Assembly (NCBI GenBank): GCA_000711775.1
Contig: ARYC01002631.1
Coordinates: 1-64,000, forward strand
DNA length: 64,000 nt
Direction of reading: 5' to 3'
Source: Oxytricha trifallax
Taxonomy: Eukaryota; Ciliophora; Spirotrichea; Sporadotrichida; Oxytrichidae
Positions within the stretch are counted from its first letter, which is position 1; each line of letters opens with the position of its first letter. Under the pieces are notes generated by a model, which saw nothing but the letters and a program-made list of their open reading frames with translations, was not told the DNA's origin and ran no database searches. Position numbers and translations under genes: made by a program. Below are positions 1 to 9,763 of the stretch, piece after piece.

Positions 1-541
1 TAACTCTTTGTTCCAAGGATTCTAAAGGGTCTCTTGGCTTTCTTTTTTGAAGGAAGACCTCACCAGTCTCAGGATCTATGACTTCAAACTTCTTGCCATG
101 ATGGTTTCATAGGTGAACTTTTAAATCCCTTGAATGGTTATATTGTTTATTGCAATAAGGGCAAAAGTATTTTCCATCTATCTTATCATGCTTAAGATAG
201 AGCTTTGGCTTGTTAGAATGCTACTCTAAGATATGACGCTTAAGAGCAGATTTATAAGTGAAGTTCTTATCACACTCTTCACATAAATGTAATGCTTTAA
301 TTTCTTTTTTCCCTTCCTCCTCTTCGACCATTTTTATTGTAACTTCGCATTGAATTTCTTAGCTCTGCATTTCTATTTAACAACTGAATTGTTATTCAAA
401 GTCTGAGACCTAAGGTTAGAGAATTTCAGGTTCGTACTAGGAAAATGCATCACAAGTCTCAATTTTCTTTTGATTTATGAAGGAAAGTTTTTGCTGGCTT
501 ATGCCAAGTAATGCCGCTTTTCTTAGTAAGTTGCCGCTCAT
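1..541 (-). CDS. TBE 57K zinc-finger/kinase protein, N-terminal part
   Basis: Begins MSGNLLRKAALLG at 541 and runs off the window's left edge. After a Q/E-rich stretch there are two C2H2 zinc fingers: LCEECDKNF..H..H and YFCPYCNKQY..H..H, separated by about 15 residues. TAA and TAG must be read as Gln. One in-frame TGA lies inside the second finger, just before its last two histidines. The equivalent gene in the TBE at 7.2-11.3 kb continues into a protein-kinase domain, missing here only because the window starts. Likely DNA-binding; its role in transposition or excision is not known from sequence. Confidence 0.9.
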
Positions 542-699
542 TTTATAAATACTATTAATAATTATATAAGCTGTTTAAATTCTACCTTTATATACAAGTA
601 AGAGCATATCCTCAAAGATTTAGTGAAGTTTAATGGGAACAGAGTGAGAGACATTAGTTTTTTATTTCTAAAATTTTGATATAATTTATAAATTATTTC

Positions 700-920
700 A
701 TTCATTTTATACATTAAAATGCACCTAAATGTGTTTTGGGAAGTTAGGTGGTGCTCCTAAATATGTTCTCGTAAATTTAGGAGGGGAAGTTTTAAAATTT
801 AATTTTTTTAATGCACCGCCTAATACGGTTTTGAACTTTAATTTAACCTCCTAATTAAGTTTTAAATAAATTAGGAGCACCACCTAATTAAATTAATTAT
901 TATTAGGAGCAATTTAATGG
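700..920. repeat. TBE internal non-coding repeat (TTAGGAGG type)
   Basis: Between the 57K and 22K starts, short motifs of the form TTAGGAGG, CCTCCTAA and TAGGAGCACC recur in both orientations every 15-40 bases. The same motif-rich block is present in the TBE at 9.4-9.6 kb and in the non-coding derivative at 42.0-42.2 kb. It lies between divergently transcribed genes, so it could hold promoters or protein-binding sites; that is inference. Confidence 0.75.
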
Positions 921-1106
921 AAAAAGTTTGATAATAATGGAAGTCAAACTTTGAAGCTTGGAGAAAGTTCATCCATCTTTATCTATTTATCTGATTCAGG
1001 TTGACCTCCAAGTGGATCTCCCTATTTAGTAGTAAGATTTTAATAAACTTAGAATGGATATCCATAATTTTAAATTTCATTAACATTTCTAGAAAGAGGA
1101 AGCAAG

Positions 1107-1786
1107 ATGGAGTCTATAGATGATGCAATGAAGAGAATTTAATCTTAAGATTTGATAGGAAAATTTCGAAGTAAAGAGGACCTTTATAGATATTTGGTTT
1201 AGCAAGGTAAGTTATTTAGTAACATTAATAAATCCATTATAGTTGGATTGTTCTTGCCGACTTAGGAGGGAACTAAAATCTCATTCTTAAAAGCATTTCT
1301 GAGTGAAGAGAAAAAAGCTTTTAAGTCTAATAAAATTAGGATGATAGAGATACCTAACTACCCTGAAATATCAGTGACAAACCTATATGACGATGCTATG
1401 AGTGATCCGGACGTAGCTCCCTACCTTCCATCAAAGCTACATCTCTCTAATAAGTTGCCAGAGAGAAACTTCTTCTTTGGTGTTCTTGCAACTCTGAAAC
1501 CTGAGTACTTAAATGAAGTTATTTAAGAAGCTCACAAGAAACGATACAGCATCTCTCCTGAAGAAAAAGAGCAGCAAGGTATTAAAATAAGTGATACCTG
1601 GCTGTAGGAACTTTTAAAACATCCTTTCATCTCAAGTAAGCTTAGTCTTCTAACTTTATAGAAAAACCTGGTACTGCTATATACTTGATGAAAGAGCGCA
1701 GCAAATTAAACAGAGAGTGAAAGTCTCAAGTAAAACATGATTGAGTAAGAGGCTCTTCAAAGATTTATAAAAGCCAGAAGAGATGA
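1107..1786 (+). CDS. TBE 22K protein
   Basis: Starts MESIDDAMKRIQSQ at 1107. Conserved blocks are IRMIEIPNYPEISV at about residue 80 and RNFFFGVLATLKPEYL at about residue 120. The frame is open under the TGA-only code to 1687, where a 2-base insertion relative to the copy at 9.2 kb causes an early stop (193 codons); the homologous frame ends at 1786. It is convergent with the transposase gene, as in all TBEs here. Function unknown; it is a constant partner of the transposase and a homologue occurs in the divergent TBE-like copies at 45 and 57 kb. Confidence 0.9.
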
Positions 1787-1902
1787 ACATAGATGCAGGA
1801 GCTGGCACTAAGAGAAGAAACATGGGCCCAAGCAAGCCTTAAGAGGAAGAAAAGAAAGAGAAGCCAATTCCCTTTACAGGAAAATTTAATATGTGAACTT
1901 AT

Positions 1903-2954
1903 TCATTCGTTTAAATCTAAAACTTATTTATAAACACAAAATCTCCCTTCTCTTGCACGTACTTTAGCTTTATCATCGCTGACTCTCTTAGCAGCACTCT
2001 TAATAAAATCTACTGTATCTATCTTTAAGTCCTGCATCAAGTGATAGAGTAGCAATTTCTTATAATGACCTTTCAATAACCCCCAATATAATTCAATACC
2101 ATTGAACTGAGGACTGTAGGGAACATTAAATACAGGTGTTATGTTTAGCCTTTCATATTCCTTCCTTGTGTCTTTAGTTTTATGGACAGATAAGTTATCT
2201 ACAAACAGAATAATCTCTTAGTCGGCGTACTTATCTCTGAGTTAATATAAGAACTTTATGTATTATTCGGTCTTTATTGAGCGAGGGTGGATAACATAAG
2301 TCTCGAGGCCATTATCTTCGCTTATTCAACCAAGAATTGCATGAGTTTAAACCTTAACCTTTTAATCATATACTTCAATGTTGCTATATCTTTTATACCA
2401 AGACCTTGATATGAAGGTATTAAACGTGAATACTGCCTCATCAGCGTGTATGAACTTAATATTATTAGTAATAGCCCTCTGCATTTAATCGAATATATAC
2501 TTTAAATTATCCTTATAAAATGGAACATTAAAGTCAATCACTCTCCTAATGCGATTGACTGTCTTGTAAGATATTCCGTTATTTTTTATATATGTTAGCT
2601 ATCGATTATGCAGATATGTGAAGCTCAGGAAATTGGCGATGAAACATCACAGCCCTCTAGGCTAGAGAAAAATGAGCCCAATATTTAAGAGTCTTAATCA
2701 TTAATAAGATAGTCAATATGATGCTGCTGAAATTTTCGAGGTCTTTTAGGCTTAGAATTAATCTGCTATCTCTTTAAATTCAATGCTAATAGACACTGAG
2801 ACCTCACAGTTGCAGGAGATTTATGAAGTAGCCTTGCTATTGATGTATAATTAAGAATAGGTCTGAGTTTATCACCATATTAAGCACATCCATAACGCAA
2901 CTTAAACAATAAATCTATATACTCACTGTCATAAACTGACCCCAAACCTCGCAT
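1903..2954 (-). CDS. TBE transposase (42K, DDE)
   Basis: Starts MRGLGSVYDSEYIDLLF at 2954 and ends at TGA 1903, about 350 codons. An N-terminal helix-turn-helix region (NYTSIARLLHKSPATVRSQ) is followed by the catalytic core of the IS630/Tc1-mariner fold: HADEAVFTF (first Asp), ILFVDNLSVHK (second Asp) and FNVPYSPQFNGIELYW (third acid, here Glu). Defects visible: frame shifts in the N-terminal third and one TGA at the codon that is Gly (ILGGISED) in the 7.4-kb copy. Predicted inactive as it stands. Confidence 0.93.
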
Positions 2955-3092
2955 ATACTCACTTAAATTACTAATATTTAAACATTAAACCCCTACATAA
3001 ACCCTATTAAAACCCTAATAAAGAATGCACTAATAGTCTACTTTTATCAATCAAAAACTCAATCAAACTACTGAAAGGGTTTTGGGGTTTTG
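2950..3092. repeat. TBE terminal inverted repeat, right end
   Basis: About 140 bases matching in inverse orientation the left end of the TBE at 7216-7350, including the terminal telomere-like block and the shared internal run ATTAGTAATTTAAGTGAGTA. The outer 17 bases are C4A4 telomere-like repeats. Confidence 0.85.
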
Positions 3093-3095
3093 ATT

Positions 3096-3390
3096 CCACT
3101 ACCTGCTCAATGTGGTTCCGGTGATCGACGATGGTCTAATGGCTGAAGATGATGCATATGATCTCCAAGATGCTCTTGACTGTATGGCTCTTGTGATCAA
3201 TGTTGTCCAAGAGACAGGCTAGTTTGGGGCCCAGCACGTCGTATAATCGGCTCTTGATGTTGGTGAGACGGCGTCGGAGGCGGCAGCCCGGAGGGCGATG
3301 ATGATTGCGTCAGTGGCAAGAGGTAGTCCAGGATTTCGGGTAGCGTGTAATGGTTATTCTGAAGCATGGCGTGATAGTAGGGCGGCTGTT
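3096..3390. other. GC-rich coding-like island (probable macronuclear-destined segment)
   Basis: About 295 bases near 55% GC, in sharp contrast to neighbours. Both strands are open under the TGA-only code. The plus frame gives an acidic, Ala-rich peptide (DDGLMAEDDAYDLQDALD near its start). The minus frame gives a peptide with a regular hydrophobic pattern (SRLYDVLGPKLACLLDNI). No TGA interrupts either for most of the island. No family is recognised and the coding strand is undecided. It abuts the TBE on the left and a hairpin mini-element on the right. Confidence 0.55.
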
Positions 3391-3391
3391 A

Positions 3392-3605
3392 GGAATAAAA
3401 TTTAACTCAGATTGAATATAATAGATCCTTATACTAATAGCCTTTTTATTTGGTTGCTTTACGATTAATGCACTAAGACTTAAAATATATATATATATAT
3501 AGGCTACTATCATTAATTAAAAAGCAACCAAATATCTATAATAATTATTGATCATTTTGAATTTTCTTTTAATCTTAACATCACCTTATTCAAATACAAA
3601 TTGAT
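3392..3605. repeat. Hairpin mini-element, copy 1
   Basis: A roughly 214-base unit with edges GGAATAAAATTTAACTCAG and CACCTTATTCAAATACAAAT, matched by a second copy at 59,652-59,857. Its middle is a hairpin (GGTTGCTTTACGATTAATG against CATTAATTAAAAAGCAACC) around an (AT)n run. In the other copy this hairpin core is in the opposite orientation while the edges keep theirs. Both copies directly follow GC-rich coding-like islands. Confidence 0.65.
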
Positions 3606-3684
3606 ATTTTGTTAAAAAAGGAGAGTTAATATTATAATAAATATAAAATAAATTAAAATAGTCATAGATTGAGGGATTGGTCAA

Positions 3685-3867
3685 ATGAAATATTAATTTA
3701 GTGAGGTATCATGTAGATCTAATCAAGAAAGTGTTGCTAGTTTCCTTGAGGTTTATGAACTAAGTTATAATCTCAAATCTGTCTTCTTAAGACTCTCTGG
3801 TTTGAATGTTGATGATCTAGACAATTTTATATTGCTTAAAATTGATTAATATTATAAATGTTTCTGA
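3685..3867 (+). CDS. Short hypothetical ORF
   Basis: Sixty codons from ATG 3685 to TGA 3865, with peptide MKYQFSEVSCRSNQESVASF and a leucine-rich second half (VDDLDNFILLKID). Composition is more protein-like than the surrounding AT-rich DNA, and one TAA and one TAG fall as Gln. No family recognised; with TGA as the only stop, an ORF of this length can occur by chance. Confidence 0.3.
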
Positions 3868-3869
3868 AT

Positions 3870-6220
3870 AAATTTAATGAAAAATATAAATTTATTTTAT
3901 GACTTGGCATTGAAGATGTTCTGAAGCAAATCCTATGTGTGTCACTGTAAATGCAGTATTCAACCTGATTCTCAAATCATTAAGTTCTCAAAGATTAAAG
4001 AGATAAAAAATTTAAGATTTTGTTCGCATTTTATCATTATAATGTCATAAGCCTTCAATTTTTGAAATTTCAAGAATTCGTAAGTGGGGTCAGAAAATTC
4101 ATGAGATAATATTTAATTAATCAAGTCAACTAAATAAAATATACTGAGAAAGGTTTTAATACTATACCGTAGCACAAATCATTTTTTTCGTGTTTTTTGA
4201 AAGAGATCATATTGTCATTTTCTAGACTCTGCTTATTAGACGTGAAAATTCAACTTTTGCATAATTTTTCTCAATATAACATAAATAATTTTGCTAAAAT
4301 ATTATAGAATCGGGAAATGTTGAAAATAAAATTCAAATTAAATGTACAATATAATTAGTATAATAGCAAAACGAGTAATCACAAAATTCCCTAATTCTTA
4401 AAACCACTGTGTTTGTGACAAAATTGGTTATTTTTAGTATAGATGAAGTTTGAAATATTTAATTTATAAACAAAACATGTCTACCCATAGATAAAAAAAT
4501 TAGCTTTTGGGAATGGCTAAGCTTGAAAATATTGCAATTTTCGAGATATGAGTAGTTTTTCGAAATAAAGGAACTTTTTCCTGAAAAATCCCTTTCATTT
4601 ACAGATAATACACATGACAGTTAGTTAACTGCTTTTAAAATGGGGAATATTATGAAAATAAGACAGGGATGGCTAAATTTTAATTTGTAAATGCAGATTT
4701 CATTATGTGAAAGGAAGTTAAAATAGTAAATGTAAGAGTAGAAAATGTAAAATAGAAGCAGTAAATTTGAAAATGAATTAGGGCATTTTAAAGTATACAA
4801 TTAATAGTTTAAATTATTATAATGATTTGTTTTAACTTCAAAACTGCCAGATAAGGGGAAATTGTGTGTGCAGACAAGTCTTACACTCTACACCTCCTGG
4901 GAAAAAAACATCATCACACAAATACAAACCTGAGAGTGTTCTTGAAACCAAATGCTTACATGTCCTGGATGTCATCCTTGCTTATATTTTGAACGATTTT
5001 TGCCACTCTCTTCACTAATTGCTGCCTCTAAGTGTAAATCCTATGAATATTTACTTGTTCGGAATCGTCCATTCTCATCTCTTTCTTATTAAATGAAAAT
5101 AACGTTTCGATCAGGTTCAGCCAAGAAGAGCTCTTACTCTGCATTGAAGAGAATGTTCAACTTGAACTTCCTAAAAAAGCCCAAATGTATATGATTATTA
5201 TTTTTGCAAAAGATCGAATAAATTAATCACAAACTCGCGAGATACAATGATGTATTAAATGCATCCATAATTTTATAAACTAATCTAACTCTTCTGGCTG
5301 ATCAAAGCAAGCTGCTTCTTAAGAAAAATAAGCATAGAAGATTTTTGTAATTTTATTTTGCAAAGTTTTATAAGAAATTCAAGTAACTTGGAGATAAGTA
5401 CTGATAAACACAATTTTAACAGATATCTTATTTTTGAAAGAGTGGCATAAAGAAAAATAATAAACTATGCAATATATTTTTGAAATTACATAGAATTACA
5501 CAATCTTTTTGTATTTCAATCATATTACAATTAATAAATATATATATGTTAGAAATTAATACTAAAATTTTTTAAATTAGAGCTGATATTAATTTTAATA
5601 ACAAAGTTAATCAATATTGACATTAATACATAAAAATCAACAAAAATTCTTTGATAAATATTATGCCTTCCAATCACAAAAAAAAGTAATCGATAGAAAA
5701 GATTAAATTTATAGTTCTATGCCAGCAAACTATTTAACTAGAATGTCGAAAATCTTAAGCAATTTGAAGAAAAGAAAATTGAGCGATAGATAATGCAAAT
5801 TGAGAATGATGTACAATAATTCAAAATTTAACACGATTATTTTGACAAAAACATAGATATTTCCAAAAATTAGGTGATAAACACAATATCATCAAAAATA
5901 ATTTAAAAATAGTATTAAGTATGTGAATTATTATTTATTTTACATACAATTTATAGCTACTAATGAGTTAGCTAGACTAGTAAATCTTGACTTGATATCA
6001 CTATGATGAATGAATATTTGACTCCCAAGTATATTCAACTACAACCTAGACTTAGTCATCAACTGCTTATTCCTTGTCTTCGACTACAAATTCTTTGACT
6101 TCTGCTTTCAGCACATTGTCTTTCATTATTGTTCTTAGTCATTGAGTATCTAGCCTTAGAATTTGATGACTAAATCTTAGTCATACGACTTTCAATTCAG
6201 TCTCATAGCTTTATAAGCAA
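3870..6220. other. AT-rich spacer, no gene recognised
   Basis: About 2.3 kb of AT-rich DNA without recognisable protein homology, RNA gene or transposon end. Scattered open frames occur but none shows a known motif or sustained protein-like composition. Probably germline-limited, internally eliminated DNA. Confidence 0.6.
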
Positions 6221-6274
6221 AATAAAGCAAATCTCTTCTTCCTTAGCCATTAATCAACCTCTGTATGCGTTAAA

Positions 6275-6535
6275 TCACGACAACAAGAGTATTATTACTT
6301 TACTTATTGAACAGTGGATATCCAAGCTTCCTTGAAGATTTAAGTCTTAATTAGTGTAAACAGTGAATAGCCTATTCAACAGAATGTGACTAGTCAGGCT
6401 TAGAATAAAATGTATTTATTCGTCACTAATAACTAATAGTAGCAAAACTATCGACATCGTGACTGAGCTCAGTCCCACTTATTACACTGGCATCTCTACA
6501 AACTCGTCATCAATAAATGGCTGATTCTTGATCAT
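6275..6535 (-). CDS. Palindrome arm ORF, left copy (hypothetical)
   Basis: ATG at 6535, TGA ending at 6275, 87 codons in the TGA-only code. Starts MIKNQPFIDDEFVEMPVQQV, then a hydrophobic stretch (MSIVLLLLVIS) that could be a membrane segment, ending IILLLS. It has a mirror copy at 6724-6984 with one amino-acid change noted near the start (Asn for Lys at codon 4). No family recognised. A second short conserved frame just upstream in each arm (NLRSAFKLDQLRQNDQESAI here) may be the real coding frame. Confidence 0.35.
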
Positions 6536-6723
6536 TCTGCCTTAATTGATCAAGTTTAAATGCTGAGCGAAGGTTATATAAAAATTCACGATAAATATTC
6601 TTCAACATTAAATTAATAACGAAAATACTTATTTAACATTCATTGAACAATGAGAATAGAATCTTTATCGTGAATTCTTATACAACCTTCGCCAAGCATT
6701 TAAACTTAATCAACTAAGGCAGA

Positions 6724-6984
6724 ATGATCAAGAAACAGCCATTTATTGATGACGAGTTTGTAGAGATGCCAGTGTAATAAGTGGGACTGAGCTCAGTCAC
6801 GATGTCGATAGTTTTGCTACTATTAGTTATTAGTGACGAATAAATACATTTTATTCTAAGCCTGACTAGTCACATTCTGTTGAATAGGCTATTCACTGTT
6901 TACACTAATTAAGACTTAAATCTTCAAGGAAGCTTGGATATCCACTGTTCAATAAGTAAAGTAATAATACTCTTGTTGTCGTGA
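6724..6984 (+). CDS. Palindrome arm ORF, right copy (hypothetical)
   Basis: ATG 6724, TGA 6982-6984, 87 codons; starts MIKKQPFIDDEFVEMPVQQV. Head-to-head with the left copy, both reading away from the spacer. One putative transmembrane stretch of about 11 residues near position 30. Upstream in this arm the frame NLYREFLYNLRQAFKLNQLR runs to a TGA just after the ATG. It differs from the other arm mostly at third positions and a few conservative residues, which hints that this overlapping frame was under selection. Confidence 0.35.
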
Positions 6985-7353
6985 TTTAACGCATACAGAG
7001 GTTGATTAATGGCTAAGGAAGAAGAGATTTGCTTTTATTAAATCCTTCATTAAACACTAATTATTTTTAATAGTCTTCTTAATAAATTCTTTATAATAAT
7101 AATATAAGTTAAATTTGATTATCTTTGCTTTTAATAAAATTATTGGCTATGGGGTCAAAGACATTCCCCACCTAATGTGTACTTTTTTTTTTAGACTGAT
7201 AGAGTTTTTGAAACTCAAAACCCCAAAACCCTTTCAGTAGTTTGATTAAGTTTTTGATTGATAAAAGTAAACTATTAGTGCATACTTTATTAAGGTTTTA
7301 ATAGGGTTTATGGAGGGGTTTAATGTTTAAATATTAGTAATTTAAGTGAGTAT

Positions 7354-8402
7354 ATGCAAGGTTTTGGGTCTATTTATGTCAGTGAGTATATAGATTTATT
7401 GTTTAAGTTGCCATATGGTTGTGATGAATATTGTCAATAACTCAAGCCTGTTCTGAATTATACGTCTATAACAAGGCTAACTCCATAAATCTCCAGCAAC
7501 TGTGAGGTCTCACTGTCTATTAGCATTGAATTTAAAGAGATAGCAGCTTAATTCTAAGCCTATAAGACTTCTAAAATTTTAGCAGCATCATATTGATTAT
7601 CTTATTAATGATAAGACTCTTAAATACTGGGCTCACTTCTCTCTGGCCTAAAGAGCTGTGATGTTTCATCGCCAATTTCCTGAGCTTCACATATCTGCTT
7701 AATCGATAGCTAACATATATAAAAAGAACGGAATATCTTACAAGACAGTCAATCGCATTAAGAGAGAGATTGACTTAAATGTTCCATTTTATAAGGATAA
7801 TTTAAATTATATATTTGATTAAATGCAAAGGGCTTAAGAGCATTATATAAAGTTCATGCACGCTGATGAGGCAGTATTCACTTTTAATACTTTCATATCA
7901 AGGTCTTGGTATAAGAGGTAAAGCAACATTGAAGTATATGATTAAAAGGTTAAGGTTTAAATTCATGCAATACTTGGTGGAATAAGTGAAGATAGTGGCC
8001 TCGAGACTTATGTTATTCACCCTCGTTCTATAAAGACTGAATAATATATTAAGTTCTTGCAATAACTCAGAGATAAGTACGCTGACTAAGAGATTATTCT
8101 ATTCGTTGATAACTTGTCAGTTCATAAAACTAAAGACTCAAGGAAGGAATATGAAATGCTAAATATAACACCTGTATTTAATGCTCCTTACAACCCTTAG
8201 TTCAATAGAATTGAATTATATTGGGGGTTATTGAAAGGTCATTATAAGAAATTGCTGCTCTATCACTTGATGCACGATCTGAAGATAGATACAGTCGATT
8301 TTATTAAGAGTGCTGCTAAGAGAGTCAGCGATGATAAAGCTAAATTATGCGCAAGAGAAGGGAGATTTTGTGTATATAAATAAGTTTTAGATTTAAACGA
8401 AT
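7354..8402 (+). CDS. TBE transposase, second copy
   Basis: Starts MQGFGSIYVSEYIDLLFKL at 7354. Catalytic blocks are HADEAVFTFNTF, ILFVDNLSVHK and the Tyr/Asn-rich NPQFNRIELYWG block, as in the first TBE. The codon that is TGA in the first copy is GGA here. Defects: a frame shift in the N-terminal helix-turn-helix region (CTAACTCCATAAATC against CTACTTCATAAATC). The usual terminal TGA after DLNE has become TAA (Gln), so the frame runs on into the convergent 22K gene; the end given is the family's normal end. Confidence 0.92.
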
Positions 8403-8519
8403 AATAAGTTCACATATTTAATTTGCTCGTAATGGGATTTGGCTTCTCTTTATTTTCTTTCTCTTAAGGCTTCCTTGGGCCTATGTTTCCTCTCTTGCTG
8501 TCAGCTCCAGCATTTATAT

Positions 8520-9197
8520 TCATCTCGTCTGGCTTTTAGAAATCTTTGAGGAGTCTTTACTCAATTCATGCTTTACTTGTAACTTTCTCTCTCTGTTTAA
8601 CTTGCTTCGCTCTTTCATCAAATATAGCAGTTCCAGGTTTTTCAATAAAGTTAAAAGGCTAAGCTTACATGAGATGAATGAATACTTCTGTAGTTCTTAG
8701 AGTAAGGTGTCGATTATTTTTATTCCTTGCTTCTCTTTTTCTTCAGGAGAGATGCTGTAGCGTTTCATATGAGCATCTTATATAACTTCATTTAAGTACT
8801 CAGGTTTCAGAGTTACAAGAACACCAAAGAAGAAGTTTCTCTTTGACAACTTATTAGAGAGTTGAAGCTTTGATTGAAGGTAGAGAACAACATATGGATC
8901 CCTCATAGGATCATCATAGAGATTTAATACTGATATTTCAGGGTAGTTAGGTATCTCTATCATCCTAATTTCATTAGACTTAAAAGCTTTTTTGTCTTCA
9001 TTCAGTAAGGCTTTTAAAGTTGAGATTTTAATTCCCTTATAAGTTGGCAAGAACAATCCAACAATATTGGATTTATTGATCTTACTTATGAACTTACCTT
9101 TCTATACCAAATATCTAAATAAGTCCTCTTTACTTCGAAATTTTCCAATTAAATCTTGAGATTTAATTCTCTTCATTGCATCATTCATAGACTCCAT
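8520..9197 (-). CDS. TBE 22K protein, second copy
   Basis: ATG at 9197 (a second ATG one codon upstream), TGA 8520-8522, 226 codons without interruption under the TGA-only code. Same blocks as the first copy: IRMIEIPNYPEISVLNLYDD and KRNFFFGVLVTLKPEYLNEV, then a basic C-terminal tail (YLMKERSKLNRERKLQVKHE). This is the most intact 22K gene in the window and can serve as reference. Convergent with the transposase, divergent from 57K. Function unknown. Confidence 0.92.
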
Positions 9198-9399
9198 CAT
9201 GCTTCCTCTTTCTAGAAATGTTAATGAAATTTAAAATTATGGATATCAATTCTAAGTTTATTAAAATCTTACTACTAAATATGGATTACCTACTGGAGGT
9301 CAACCTTTAAAAGATATTCGGAGAAGCATTAAAAAAATTGCTCCAAGTTTCACAGATTGATTTCCATTTTTATCAATCTATCTTCATTAAATTGCTCCT

Positions 9400-9610
9400 A
9401 ATAATGTTTAATTATTTTAGGAGGTCCTCCTAAATAAGTTCAAACTTTATTAGGAGTTAAATTTTAAGAGTTAAAACTTAATTAGGAGCATATTAAATTA
9501 AAATCTTTTTAATAACGTTGCCTCCAAATTAAGTTCAAACTTGATTTGGAGGACCTCCTATAGAAACAAAACTTCATTAGGAGTATTTTAATTTACTAAA
9601 ATGTATAAAC
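9400..9610. repeat. TBE internal non-coding repeat, second copy
   Basis: Dense TTAGGAGG, CCTCCTAA and GGAGGACCTCC motifs between the divergent 22K and 57K starts, same position and style as 700-920 and 42,000-42,180. Confidence 0.75.
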
Positions 9611-9763
9611 TTCTCATAAAATATGTCAAATTACAGTCTTTTATGATTAGTTCATTTTCTTACCTCTCAGCATAGAATCTACTAGAGTGTCTTATACTCT
9701 AATATTGGAGTTTATCTAGGTCGATTTTATCATTATTATAATAAAATATATCAGTAAACTAAA

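Larger units (their letters stand above)
1..3092. mobile_element. TBE transposon, right part (cut by window edge)
   Basis: Telomere-bearing element, a Tc1/mariner-IS630 type DNA transposon of spirotrich ciliates. The right end reads CTACTGAAAGGGTTTTGGGG then TTTTG, the complement of the C4A4 telomere repeat, and is followed by ATT, the usual ANT target. Inside lie, from the left, the start of the 57K gene (minus), the 22K gene (plus) and the transposase gene (minus). The left end and the 57K kinase part lie outside the window. Each gene carries only one or two disabling changes, so the copy is fairly young. Confidence 0.93.
6224..7035. repeat. Large near-perfect palindrome
   Basis: Arms 6224-6600 and 6659-7035 (377 bases each) are inverted copies around a 58-base spacer. 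The outer ~300 bases look identical by eye. Differences cluster in the ~75 bases nearest the spacer. Each arm contains the same 87-codon ORF reading outward. No telomere-like ends or obvious target duplication at the outer edges. Confidence 0.92.

Noticed and set aside
3310-3513. Minus-strand ORF starting MIVAYIYIYILSLSAL
   Set aside because: Crosses from the hairpin mini-element's (AT)n core into the GC-rich island; the Tyr/Ile run is just the AT repeat.
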